NCBI GenBank assembly: GCA_041946865.1
Contig: JBHGBF010000299.1
Span: forward strand, 1-5,792
Direction of reading: 5' to 3'
Source: RPQK01 sp041946865
GTDB lineage: Bacteria > Acidobacteriota > UBA6911 > RPQK01
DNA: 5,792 nt
Shown: positions 1 to 5,469 of the stretch, one piece after another
Layout: each line of letters opens with the position of its first letter
Position numbering within the stretch: position 1 is the first letter of the stretch
Made by a program: the position numbers and the translations under genes
Notes under the pieces: model-generated
Told to the model about the DNA's origin: nothing
Database searches by the model: none
The model's input: the letters and a program-made list of their open reading frames with translations, nothing else

Positions 1-1
1 A

Positions 2-24
2 AACACTCCGGGTTGCTGAGTGTT
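2..24. repeat. Small inverted repeat at the left edge
   Basis: Perfect 7-bp arms AACACTC (2-8) and GAGTGTT (18-24) enclose a 9-base loop. No T-run follows on the plus strand, and on the minus strand the stem reaches the window edge, so a terminator role for a gene to the left cannot be judged. It may be chance. Confidence 0.3.
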
Positions 25-140
25 CCGGCCCGGTCTGGTCCCGTCAAGGAATATCGCGCAGGCGTGCAACTGGCGGCTTTCGACGTTTACAGCCGGTCAA
101 AATTACTCGCTGGCTGCCCGGGGCTCGGCTGTTTCCGCTT

Positions 141-163
141 GGTGGTCCTTCAAAAAGACCATC
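141..163. repeat. Inverted repeat with a TTCAAAAA loop
   Basis: GGTGGTC (141-147) can pair with GACCATC (157-163), giving 7 bp with one G-T wobble, around a 9-base loop CTTCAAAAA. The loop matches the core of the tandem array at 1390-1700. A similar hairpin, GGTCC/GGACC with loop TTGAAAAACC, is found at 5411-5430. The pairing is visible; any function is unknown. Confidence 0.3.
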
Positions 164-274
164 CGGCCTGCGACTCCGCCGAGACGAAGCTCACACCTGT
201 TCCGATTGCACAGACACGAAGATCCGGCCTGTCCGAAGTGGGCAAGACTGTGACTGAGGAGGCTGAGCCGCTAC

Positions 275-1231
275 TCAAGCCACTCCCGCACTGCTGGTCG
301 GGATGAAGTGGCGGCGCGGACCGCACAGCAACGCCAGCGAGCCGACCGGGGCGCGGACCGGCTTGCGTGCTTGCCGGTAGACTTTGCGGGCGACCAGTCC
401 CTCCCGCAGGGCTCGAATCTGCTCCTCATCCCCCATCGCCCGGGCGTCGTTCATGTAGCGATGATTCTCCAGATAGACCCCGGGCCTGTATCCCTCGGCC
501 TCATCCTGGCGAATGATCGCCCGCAAAATTTCATCCTCGTTTTCGATCTCCAGCCCACCCCGGTGTTGCAGGCAAGCGAAGTGCAGCCGCAGGGCCCGGG
601 CCGCCTCCACGTCTCCCCACAGCTCGGTCAGCGGCAGCAGCCAGTCAGGCCGTTTCACCCCGGCCAGTCGCAGCCGGGCCGAGCTGAAACGGTACTGCTC
701 CGGGCGGCGGACCAGCCGGGCCCGCAGCGGGTTGAGCTCGATATAAAGCGCTACCGCCTGCACCGCCCGGGCGCTGGTCAGCAGGTTCGACTTGAAGCGG
801 TCGGCCCACAGTTGCCCTTTGCGGCCGAAGCGAGCGTTGTGCCACCGGGCATAATCGGACTCCAGGTTGCGCATGAACTCGGAGACGTCAAACAAGCGGC
901 GGTTGAAGCGGCGCCACTCGCTGGCGCCCCAGAACAGATAGGGTTTGAACCAGCGGTCGCGGTACAGCTGCTCGGCGATGCGGCGCAGTTCCACCCTCGT
1001 CAGGATACGAAAAGCCAGAAACTGAGCCAGCAGGTGGTAGTGGTTGCCCATGAGGGCGAAAGCTGCCAGGCGGCAAAAGTAAATACCGGCATAAAAGATG
1101 AGAAGCTCGAGGAACTTCTCGCGGGCGCCAGGCTGCTGCAGGGGATAAGAGTCGGGTTCGCCCGCCAGACGGTTGTAAAGATGATAGCTTTGGTCCCGGT
1201 CACGGGGCTTCAGACGAGGTAAACGGGGCAT
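275..1231 (-). CDS. RAYT/Y1-family (REP-associated tyrosine) transposase-like protein
   Basis: This 318-residue protein belongs to the Y1 transposase (HUH endonuclease, IS200/IS605 TnpA-related) superfamily, in the single-copy domesticated RAYT type. Such enzymes nick single-stranded DNA at hairpins and form a 5'-phosphotyrosine link. The N-terminus (MPRLPRLK...YHLYNR) is typical. The metal-binding HUH motif is GNHYHLL (His64, His66). The block GRKGQLWADRFKS (136-148) and the motif YIELNPLRARLV (163-174) follow, with Tyr163 as the likely nucleophile. Residues after about 190 form a longer C-terminal tail with no motif I know. The ATG at 1231 is chosen because AAGGAG (minus strand, 1245-1240) lies 8 bases ahead. 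All core motifs are intact, so the enzyme may be active. It could instead be a mobile-element transposase, but no companion gene or clear element ends are seen. Confidence 0.9.
   Translation of the reverse strand: MPRLPRLKPRDRDQSYHLYNRLAGEPDSYPLQQPGAREKFLELLIFYAGIYFCRLAAFALMGNHYHLLAQFLAFRILTRVELRRIAEQLYRDRWFKPYLFWGASEWRRFNRRLFDVSEFMRNLESDYARWHNARFGRKGQLWADRFKSNLLTSARAVQAVALYIELNPLRARLVRRPEQYRFSSARLRLAGVKRPDWLLPLTELWGDVEAARALRLHFACLQHRGGLEIENEDEILRAIIRQDEAEGYRPGVYLENHRYMNDARAMGDEEQIRALREGLVARKVYRQARKPVRAPVGSLALLCGPRRHFIPTSSAGVA
279..312. repeat. Bulged hairpin over the 3' end of the RAYT gene
   Basis: GCCACT (279-284) pairs with AGTGGC (307-312), and CCCG (285-288) pairs with CGGG (299-302). 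This leaves a 4-base bulge ATGA (303-306) and a 10-base loop. It lies within the last codons of the RAYT gene. On the minus strand a GTAG tetranucleotide overlaps the stop (TGAGTAG, 277-271). RAYT enzymes are known to act on bulged hairpins preceded by GTAG, but here the GTAG is on the other side of the hairpin, so a substrate role is only a guess. Confidence 0.3.
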
Positions 1232-1239
1232 GGGCGCTT

Positions 1240-1245
1240 CTCCTT
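1240..1245 (-). promoter_or_regulatory. Shine-Dalgarno of the RAYT gene
   Basis: On the minus strand AAGGAG lies 8 bases before the ATG at 1231, a near-ideal ribosome binding site that fixes the start. Confidence 0.75.
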
Positions 1246-1246
1246 C

Positions 1247-1271
1247 CGAGGGTTGTTCACAAGATCCCTCG
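1247..1271 (-). promoter_or_regulatory. Bulged hairpin in the RAYT leader
   Basis: Read on the minus strand, CGAGGG (1271-1266), a 3-base bulge ATC, TTG, the loop TGAA, CAA and CCCTCG (1252-1247) form a 9-bp imperfect hairpin. It ends only one base before the Shine-Dalgarno AAGGAG. In mRNA it could limit ribosome access. As DNA it is the kind of bulged stem that RAYT/IS200-type proteins bind. Either role is inferred; only the pairing is seen. Confidence 0.4.
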
Positions 1272-1348
1272 TTAGCTATAACGCCCGAGTTGGAAAATCT
1301 ACGAAACTAAAAATCGCGGCGTCTTAACCCTCCCGCCACAACTACTTA

Positions 1349-1401
1349 TCGCAGACTATCTTAGCGGCCTTCCAAAATACCAGCGTCCCTTCAAAAACCC
1401 C
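1349..1401 (+). repeat. 53-bp exact direct repeat, copy 1
   Basis: This block begins TCGCAGACTATCTTAGCGG, continues through AAATACCAGCG, and ends TTCAAAAACCCC. It recurs without a mismatch 115 bases downstream at 1464-1516. The first half is not TTCAAA-like, so it is a separate sequence that was copied together with array units. Confidence 0.9.
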
Positions 1402-1463
1402 CCAGCGTCCCTTCAAAAACCCCTTCAAAAACCCCTTCAAAAACCACCTTCAAAAAAAACCCC

Positions 1464-1516
1464 TCGCAGACTATCTTAGCGGCCTTCCAAAATACCAGCG
1501 TCCCTTCAAAAACCCC
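1464..1516 (+). repeat. 53-bp exact direct repeat, copy 2
   Basis: Identical to 1349-1401. It interrupts the tandem units: TTCAAA cores lie on both sides (1449 before, 1517 after). This suggests that the block at the RAYT-side edge was duplicated into the array along with its neighbours. Confidence 0.9.
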
Positions 1517-1690
1517 TTCAAAAACCTTGCGTCCCTTCAAAACCTTCCCTTCAAAACCTTCAAATACCAGCGTCCCTTCAAAACCTCCCTTCAAAACCTC
1601 CTTCAAAACCTTACAAAGCTTCAAAACCCCCTTCAAAACCCCCAAAATACCAGCGACCCTTCAAAAAAACCCAACCACTTCAAAGCACCT

Positions 1691-3751
1691 TCAAAAAAAC
1701 CTTTCAGCAAGGTTAAAACGCGACACCTGGTCCTGGAGGCCGGCGACAGCGGCGCCAAGATCCCGAGTGGCCTGGTTGAATTCACTCACAGAAACGGCTG
1801 TCTGGCCTGCGGCTTCATTCAAGTGGGCCGTCGCCTCGCTGATCTGAGCCGCGCCTTGGGATTGGGCCCGCATACCCGCGTTGACCTCTTCAAACCGAGC
1901 GGTTAACTCTTTGACCTGCTGGATGATCTGGTCCAGCTGGGAAGTCAGTTGCCCCATCTCTTCGACGTCACGGCTGACAACTCGACTAAATTTATCCATC
2001 TCCATGACCCCGCTCGACACCGATGACTGCATGGCCTTAACCATCTGCTCGATGTTTACGGTAGCAGCCGCCGCCTGGTCAGCCAGGCGGCGGACCTCCC
2101 GCGCAACGACGCTGAAACCGCGGCCGACTTCTCCCGCCTTTTCGGCCTCGATCGTGGCGTTGAGGGAGAGAACGTTCGTCAAGTCGGCCACGCTGGTAAT
2201 CGTGGCGATTACTTTATTGATTTCACCCGCCCGTTCCCTGATGATTGACAGCTTCGCAGAAATGGCCGCAGTGCCGGCCAGCAGCTGGTCCATGGCCTTG
2301 TGCCGAGTGCGCAGCAGTACCCGTCCGGACTCGGCCACGCAAGCTGTCTGGGCAGCTACTTCGCTGACGGAACCCATGGTGTTCATGAGATCCTGGCTGG
2401 TGGCGGAGATTTCTCGGGCACTGGCGCTCACCTCAGTGGTTGCGCCGCCGAAGGTGTGAACCATGGTCTCCTGCTGCTTAGCTGTGGCCGCGATCTGGTT
2501 AGCGGTCGACATGATCCGGGCACCGGAGTGCTGAACGTGTCCGATCAGGTTGCTGAGATTCTCCGTCATGGTAGAGATGGCGGAGTGCAGCCGGGCAGTT
2601 TCGTCGGCCTCTCGGGGGGCCACAGAACCCAGCCTGCTGTCATTGGCAGGCGCAAAGTGGTCGAGCTCGATCTTGGCGCCGCGGAGGTTGCCTTCGGCCA
2701 CACGTTGGGCAATGGCGGTCAGGCGGATGATAGGCCGGCTTATACCGCGGGATATAGCGATCAGCATCAGGCTGCTCAACACGACTCCTGCAAGACCCAG
2801 AAGGCCGGCTCGTATCGCCAGGTCACGAACCGGTTCTGAGACGACCGCGTTGCTCACGTTCAAAACGATTTTCCAGTTGGCTGAGGGGGCGGTAGCCCAG
2901 TAAAGCCGGCGGTCCGCACCGGCCAGCCGCACGGCGGCGGCCCCAGTGGCCCGGTCTGCGACGGTACGACCTTCCATCAGGTCGCTGATCTTGGGGCCGG
3001 GATTGTTCTTGCCCAACATGAGGTTTTTGTCGGGGTGAGTGATGATCCGGCCTGACCCGGAGACCAGGAAGGCGTATCCTCCATCCTTGCCGCGGGTGCT
3101 GTCAGTCTGAATTTCCGAAACCAAGCGAAAGATGTGGGCCAAATCCACATCGACTCCCGCCACGCCTAAACACTGTCCCTGTTCGTCGAAGCACGAGCGG
3201 CTGAGACTGACCATGCTTGTTTCGCCGCCGCCTTCGTCGTAGTACGGTTCGCTAATGTAAGGCCTGCCGCTCTGGCGCGCCTCGCTGTACCACTCCTGAT
3301 TCGGGATGTCAGCCACGTATTCAGCCGAGAAGACCGTCCGGTTGGGGTAGGTGTGACGATGTGTGGCGAAGACCAGATCTTTGCTCGACAGGGTGTGATT
3401 CTTCGCTATGTCACGGCAGAACCACAAACCGTACGCCTCATCGGCCGGCGCATCCTTGAGCATTCTCAGGAGCAGCAGCATGAGGTCCGGACCGAACCGG
3501 TCGCCTGAGGATGGGACAGAGAGCTGGCGGGACGCGATCATTTCGGCTCGGGTCGCTGCCTTGGCAAGGAAGTCATCCAGTCGGATGGCCGCAGTGCGAA
3601 CCTCTTTAAGAGCTGCCGAATCAATCTGTTCGACCAACATCTGTCGCGCCCTCACGTAGCTGGACCAGACGGTGGCCGCCACGACCAGGCAGTTGGTCAG
3701 ACCGAGATAGAACACCAATTTGCCGGCAATTGTGCGCGGGAGGATGTTCAT
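1691..3751 (-). CDS. Methyl-accepting chemotaxis protein, dCache sensor, WspA-like signalling domain
   Basis: Inner-membrane chemoreceptor of 686 residues from the ATG at 3751. Layout: TM1 about 8-30; periplasmic dCache-type sensor about 35-300, including EWYSEA (153-158), YISEPYYD (165-172) and GVDVDL (199-204); TM2 about 313-335; HAMP about 336-400 with an unusual insert between its helices (about 357-380); coiled-coil signalling domain to the end. The tip LSLNATIEAEKAGEVGRGFSVV (528-549) keeps the CheA/CheW-contact residues E-K-A-G-E-x-G-R-G-F. Its form resembles WspA-type receptors, which often feed alternative outputs such as c-di-GMP. No NWETF-like methyltransferase tether is present. 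An upstream TTG (3886) would add 45 residues, but those precede TM1 and look non-native. No che/wsp genes are nearby, so partners are unlinked. The last codons (ERFF-stop) lie in the repeat array. Ligand unknown. Confidence 0.92.
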   Translation of the reverse strand: MNILPRTIAGKLVFYLGLTNCLVVAATVWSSYVRARQMLVEQIDSAALKEVRTAAIRLDDFLAKAATRAEMIASRQLSVPSSGDRFGPDLMLLLLRMLKDAPADEAYGLWFCRDIAKNHTLSSKDLVFATHRHTYPNRTVFSAEYVADIPNQEWYSEARQSGRPYISEPYYDEGGGETSMVSLSRSCFDEQGQCLGVAGVDVDLAHIFRLVSEIQTDSTRGKDGGYAFLVSGSGRIITHPDKNLMLGKNNPGPKISDLMEGRTVADRATGAAAVRLAGADRRLYWATAPSANWKIVLNVSNAVVSEPVRDLAIRAGLLGLAGVVLSSLMLIAISRGISRPIIRLTAIAQRVAEGNLRGAKIELDHFAPANDSRLGSVAPREADETARLHSAISTMTENLSNLIGHVQHSGARIMSTANQIAATAKQQETMVHTFGGATTEVSASAREISATSQDLMNTMGSVSEVAAQTACVAESGRVLLRTRHKAMDQLLAGTAAISAKLSIIRERAGEINKVIATITSVADLTNVLSLNATIEAEKAGEVGRGFSVVAREVRRLADQAAAATVNIEQMVKAMQSSVSSGVMEMDKFSRVVSRDVEEMGQLTSQLDQIIQQVKELTARFEEVNAGMRAQSQGAAQISEATAHLNEAAGQTAVSVSEFNQATRDLGAAVAGLQDQVSRFNLAERFF

Positions 3752-3761
3752 TTCAGGGCTA

Positions 3762-3790
3762 AGCGTAATGTCGCCGAGAGAGGCGGTCAA
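3762..3790 (-). promoter_or_regulatory. Possible promoter of the chemoreceptor gene
   Basis: Minus strand TTGACC (3790-3785), a 17-base spacer and TACGCT (3767-3762). The -35 matches the sigma-70 consensus at five of six bases and the -10 at only three. It would leave a leader of only about four bases before the ATG at 3751, which also lacks a Shine-Dalgarno. Weak. Confidence 0.2.
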
Positions 3791-3922
3791 GGGGGCGAGT
3801 TCTTGAAAGCAGTCGGCTCGGGCGGTAGCATGGAGGAAGCTTCTCGCTTCACCTAACCTTCCGCGAAGATGCTGGGGCATTTCCAAGGGCAGGATTGCTC
3901 ATGTCCCATCGGTTTTACAGAC

Positions 3923-3930
3923 AAGGAGGT
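3923..3930 (+). promoter_or_regulatory. Shine-Dalgarno of the FAD oxidoreductase
   Basis: AAGGAGGT, full complementarity to the 16S rRNA tail, ends three bases before the ATG at 3934. The spacing is slightly short but the site is strong. It selects this ATG over the in-frame TTG at 3895 and ATG at 3901. Confidence 0.8.
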
Positions 3931-3933
3931 GCT

Positions 3934-5370
3934 ATGCAGCAACTGGAATTAGCAGGCAGGTCCGGCAATCGTGTGGCTCTCACCCCGGCGCAGATCGGCG
4001 ACCTCGCCAACAGTCTGCAGGGACAACTGCTTCGTGATGGCGATCCGGGCTACAACGAAGCCCGCACCATCTGGAATGCGATGATCGACAAGCGGCCTGC
4101 GCTGATTGCCCGCTGTTCGGAGCCGGGCGATGTGACGCGTGCGGTCGATTTTGCCAGAGAGAATCAGATAGTTGTCTCCGTGCGAGGAGGAGGCCACAAC
4201 ATCGCCGGTAACGCGGTTTGTGACCGGGGACTGACGATTGATCTTTCTCCCATGAAATCCGTGACCGTTGACCCGCAAAAACGAACCGCTCAGGTCGAGC
4301 CAGGTGTTACTCTCGGAGAATTCGACGAAAAGGGACAGTCTTTTGGGCTGGCGACTCCTCTCGGCATCAACTCCACCACGGGCGTTGCAGGACTGACGCT
4401 CGGCGGTGGTTTCGGCTGGTTGACTCGAAGGTACGGTCTGACGATCGACAATCTTCTGTCGGCCGATGTCATTACCGCGGACGGGCAGTTGCGTCACGCA
4501 AGTGCTGCCGAGAACTCCGATCTTTTCTGGGGAATCAGAGGCGGGGGCGGGAACTTTGGAATCGTGACGCGCTTCGAGTATCAGCTCCATCCGGTCGGAC
4601 CGGAAGTCTTCTCGGGACTTCTGGTTTACGCACACGAGCACGCCGAAACGGTCCTTTCGGGCTATCGTGAGCTGAGCAGGCGGGCGCCGCTTGATCTGAC
4701 TGTCTGGGTCGTGCTCCGCAAAGCGCCACCGTTGCCGTTCCTGCCGGAAAGCATTCACGGGAAAGAGGTGGTCGTGCTCCCGGTTTTCTTTCTCGGAGAT
4801 GCCGATGCCGGGCCCAAGGCCATCCGGCCACTGGAGGATCTCGCCCCGCTCGCCGGCAAGCACGTCGGGCCGACGCCTTATACGGCCTTTCAGAAAGCGT
4901 TCGATCCGCTCCTCACCCCCGGTGCTCGAAACTATTGGAAGTCGCACGATTTCAAGGAATTGAGCGACGAGATGATCCGGAAGACTATTGACTACTCACT
5001 GACATTCCCGACGCCACACACTGAGATCTTCATCGGCCATCTCGGCGGAAAAATGAACAGTGTCCCTATGGACGCAACCGCCTATGCTCACAGGAATGTG
5101 AATTACGTGATGAACGTTCACGGGCGCTGGGAGGAGCGGGCGGACGATGAACGCTGCATTCAGTGGGCTCGCGAGTTCTTTCAGGCTGTCGCCCCGTACT
5201 CTCTCGGGAGCGTGTACGTCAATTTCATGACGGCCGACGAGCAAGACCGTATCGAGGCGGCTTACGGCGGAAACTACGAGCGGCTTGTAGAACTGAAGAG
5301 CAAGTACGACCCAAACAACTTGTTCTGTGTCAATCAGAACATCAAGCCGGGCATCCTGGAGGGCCGATGA
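3934..5370 (+). CDS. FAD-linked oxidoreductase, BBE/6-hydroxynicotine oxidase-like
   Basis: A 478-residue cytosolic flavoenzyme (no signal peptide or membrane segment) of the PCMH/VAO type. Such enzymes oxidise amines, sugars or alcohols with O2 as acceptor; the substrate here cannot be predicted. The FAD-binding_4 domain spans about 53-220: RGGGHN (84-89), with His88 as the likely 8-alpha-histidyl FAD anchor, then LGGGFGWLTRRYGL (156-169) and DLFWGIRGGGGNFGIVT (196-212). The BBE C-terminal domain runs from about 428 (YVNFM) through NYERLVELKSKYDPNNLF (447-464). The position that is Cys in bicovalent berberine-bridge-type enzymes is Asn146 here (GINSTTG), so FAD is probably held by His alone, as in 6-hydroxy-D-nicotine oxidase. 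Length is normal. Its TGA overlaps an ATG (ATGA), and a CMD-like gene follows, suggesting co-transcription. Family confident, substrate unknown. Confidence 0.93.
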   Translation: MQQLELAGRSGNRVALTPAQIGDLANSLQGQLLRDGDPGYNEARTIWNAMIDKRPALIARCSEPGDVTRAVDFARENQIVVSVRGGGHNIAGNAVCDRGLTIDLSPMKSVTVDPQKRTAQVEPGVTLGEFDEKGQSFGLATPLGINSTTGVAGLTLGGGFGWLTRRYGLTIDNLLSADVITADGQLRHASAAENSDLFWGIRGGGGNFGIVTRFEYQLHPVGPEVFSGLLVYAHEHAETVLSGYRELSRRAPLDLTVWVVLRKAPPLPFLPESIHGKEVVVLPVFFLGDADAGPKAIRPLEDLAPLAGKHVGPTPYTAFQKAFDPLLTPGARNYWKSHDFKELSDEMIRKTIDYSLTFPTPHTEIFIGHLGGKMNSVPMDATAYAHRNVNYVMNVHGRWEERADDERCIQWAREFFQAVAPYSLGSVYVNFMTADEQDRIEAAYGGNYERLVELKSKYDPNNLFCVNQNIKPGILEGR

Positions 5371-5447
5371 TCGCTCAAAAAGGAGGTAACAGGCTCGCAA
5401 CCGCGTTGCAGGTCCTTGAAAAACCGGACCGCGAGGATATGATGTGA
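5367..5447 (+). CDS. Possible 26-codon ORF overlapping the FAD gene stop
   Basis: An ATG overlaps the FAD oxidoreductase stop in an ATGA arrangement, typical of translational coupling. The frame runs 26 codons (ending KPDREDMM) to a TGA at 5445. It is in the same reading frame as the conserved CMD-like sequence downstream, so it may be the original N-terminus of that protein cut off by a nonsense codon, or simply spacer. It has no family resemblance of its own. An AAGGAGGT at 5380-5387 lies inside it without a start codon at proper distance. Confidence 0.25.
   Translation: MIAQKGGNRLATALQVLEKPDREDMM
5411..5430. repeat. Small GGTCC/GGACC inverted repeat
   Basis: GGTCC (5411-5415) and GGACC (5426-5430) pair perfectly around the 10-base loop TTGAAAAACC. 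It resembles the hairpin at 141-163, with GGTCCTT followed by S-AAAAA in both. It lies between the FAD gene and the CMD-like remnant. Function unknown; chance is possible. Confidence 0.3.
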
Positions 5448-5456
5448 GCATCGGGT

Positions 5457-5462
5457 AAGGAG
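5457..5462 (+). promoter_or_regulatory. Shine-Dalgarno ahead of the CMD-like remnant
   Basis: AAGGAG lies 7 bases before a TTG at 5470, which opens the frame LAERQFPEF. The ideal placement suggests that 5470 was the start of the CMD-like gene before it broke. Confidence 0.5.
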
Positions 5463-5469
5463 CAAAACG

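Larger units (their letters stand above)
1..274. other. Left-edge region without a convincing gene
   Basis: I see no gene I can defend here. A plus-strand frame is open from a TTG at 13 to a stop at 306 (97 codons). It has no Shine-Dalgarno, overlaps the 3' end of the convergent RAYT gene, and resembles no family I can name, though it contains a Cys/Gly-rich stretch (AGCPGLGCFRL). A second plus frame (20-253) is also open, as is common in GC-rich DNA. Two small hairpins lie here (2-24 and 141-163) and are listed separately. The region could be ordinary spacer, the remnant of a gene, or part of a repeated element; one window cannot tell which. Confidence 0.4.
1232..1690. other. Intergenic region between chemoreceptor and RAYT gene
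   Basis: This 459-base stretch has no believable gene. The RAYT-proximal part (1232-1348) is leader sequence with the Shine-Dalgarno, the bulged hairpin and a small GTTA/TAAC inverted repeat (1271-1282). I see no convincing -35/-10 pair. The rest (from about 1349) is the CCTTCAAAAACC repeat array. Open frames run through the array on both strands (84 codons minus, a longer one plus), but they translate to low-complexity repeats such as FEGVFEG and PFKTPFKT. Confidence 0.7.
1349..1703. repeat. Minisatellite-like array built on CCTTCAAAAACC
   Basis: Eighteen TTCAAA cores, all in the same orientation, start at 1390, 1412, 1424, 1436, 1449, 1505, 1517, 1536, 1550, 1559, 1577, 1590, 1602, 1620, 1632, 1660, 1679 and 1690. 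The best unit is the 12-mer TTCAAAAACCCC, perfect in tandem from 1412 to 1435. Elsewhere units vary from about 9 to 28 bases, and the A-run varies from 3 to 8. A second motif, AAATACCAGCG, appears four times (1375, 1490, 1562, 1645), marking a higher-order repeat. The pattern suggests slippage plus block duplication. It is not a CRISPR array: units are too short and there are no unique spacers of constant length. Replication iterons are possible in principle, but no rep gene or DnaA box is present. Confidence 0.9.
3752..3933. other. Divergent intergenic region
   Basis: This 182-base spacer lies between the chemoreceptor (leftward) and the FAD oxidoreductase (rightward). It includes a 5-bp perfect inverted repeat GAAGC/GCTTC (3836-3850), which could be an operator, and the Shine-Dalgarno of the rightward gene. 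No strong plus-strand promoter is visible. Frames of both genes stay open across part of it (minus to a TTG at 3886, plus to a TTG at 3895), but the translations look non-native. Confidence 0.5.

Noticed and set aside
308..1222. 304-codon plus-strand ORF
   Set aside because: Antisense shadow of the RAYT gene, which has intact HUH and Tyr motifs.
1391..1645. 84-codon minus-strand ORF with VFEG repeats
   Set aside because: It is a translation of the DNA repeat array. The 12-base unit is a multiple of three, which keeps frames open on both strands. No ribosome site or family similarity.
1349..1703. CRISPR array
   Set aside because: Units are 9-28 bases of low complexity, not 23-50 base palindromic repeats with unique spacers of constant size. 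No cas genes.
1349..1703. Plasmid iterons or replication origin
   Set aside because: Direct repeats and A-runs fit loosely, but no Rep protein, DnaA box or partition gene is in the window.
1527..1847. 106-codon plus-strand ORF (FKTPFKT repeats)
   Set aside because: Half is repeat array and half is antisense to the chemoreceptor 3' end; no ribosome site.
3752..3886. 45-residue N-terminal extension of the chemoreceptor from TTG 3886
   Set aside because: Receptors begin just before TM1; the extension has no signal-like features and no Shine-Dalgarno.
3949..4947. 332-codon minus-strand ORF
   Set aside because: Antisense shadow of the FAD oxidoreductase, whose plus-strand frame has clear family motifs and a strong ribosome site.
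5445..5447. TGA read as selenocysteine
   Set aside because: The site is not at the CMD CxxC position, no SECIS-like stem directly after it is evident, and TGA is the stop of the other three genes.
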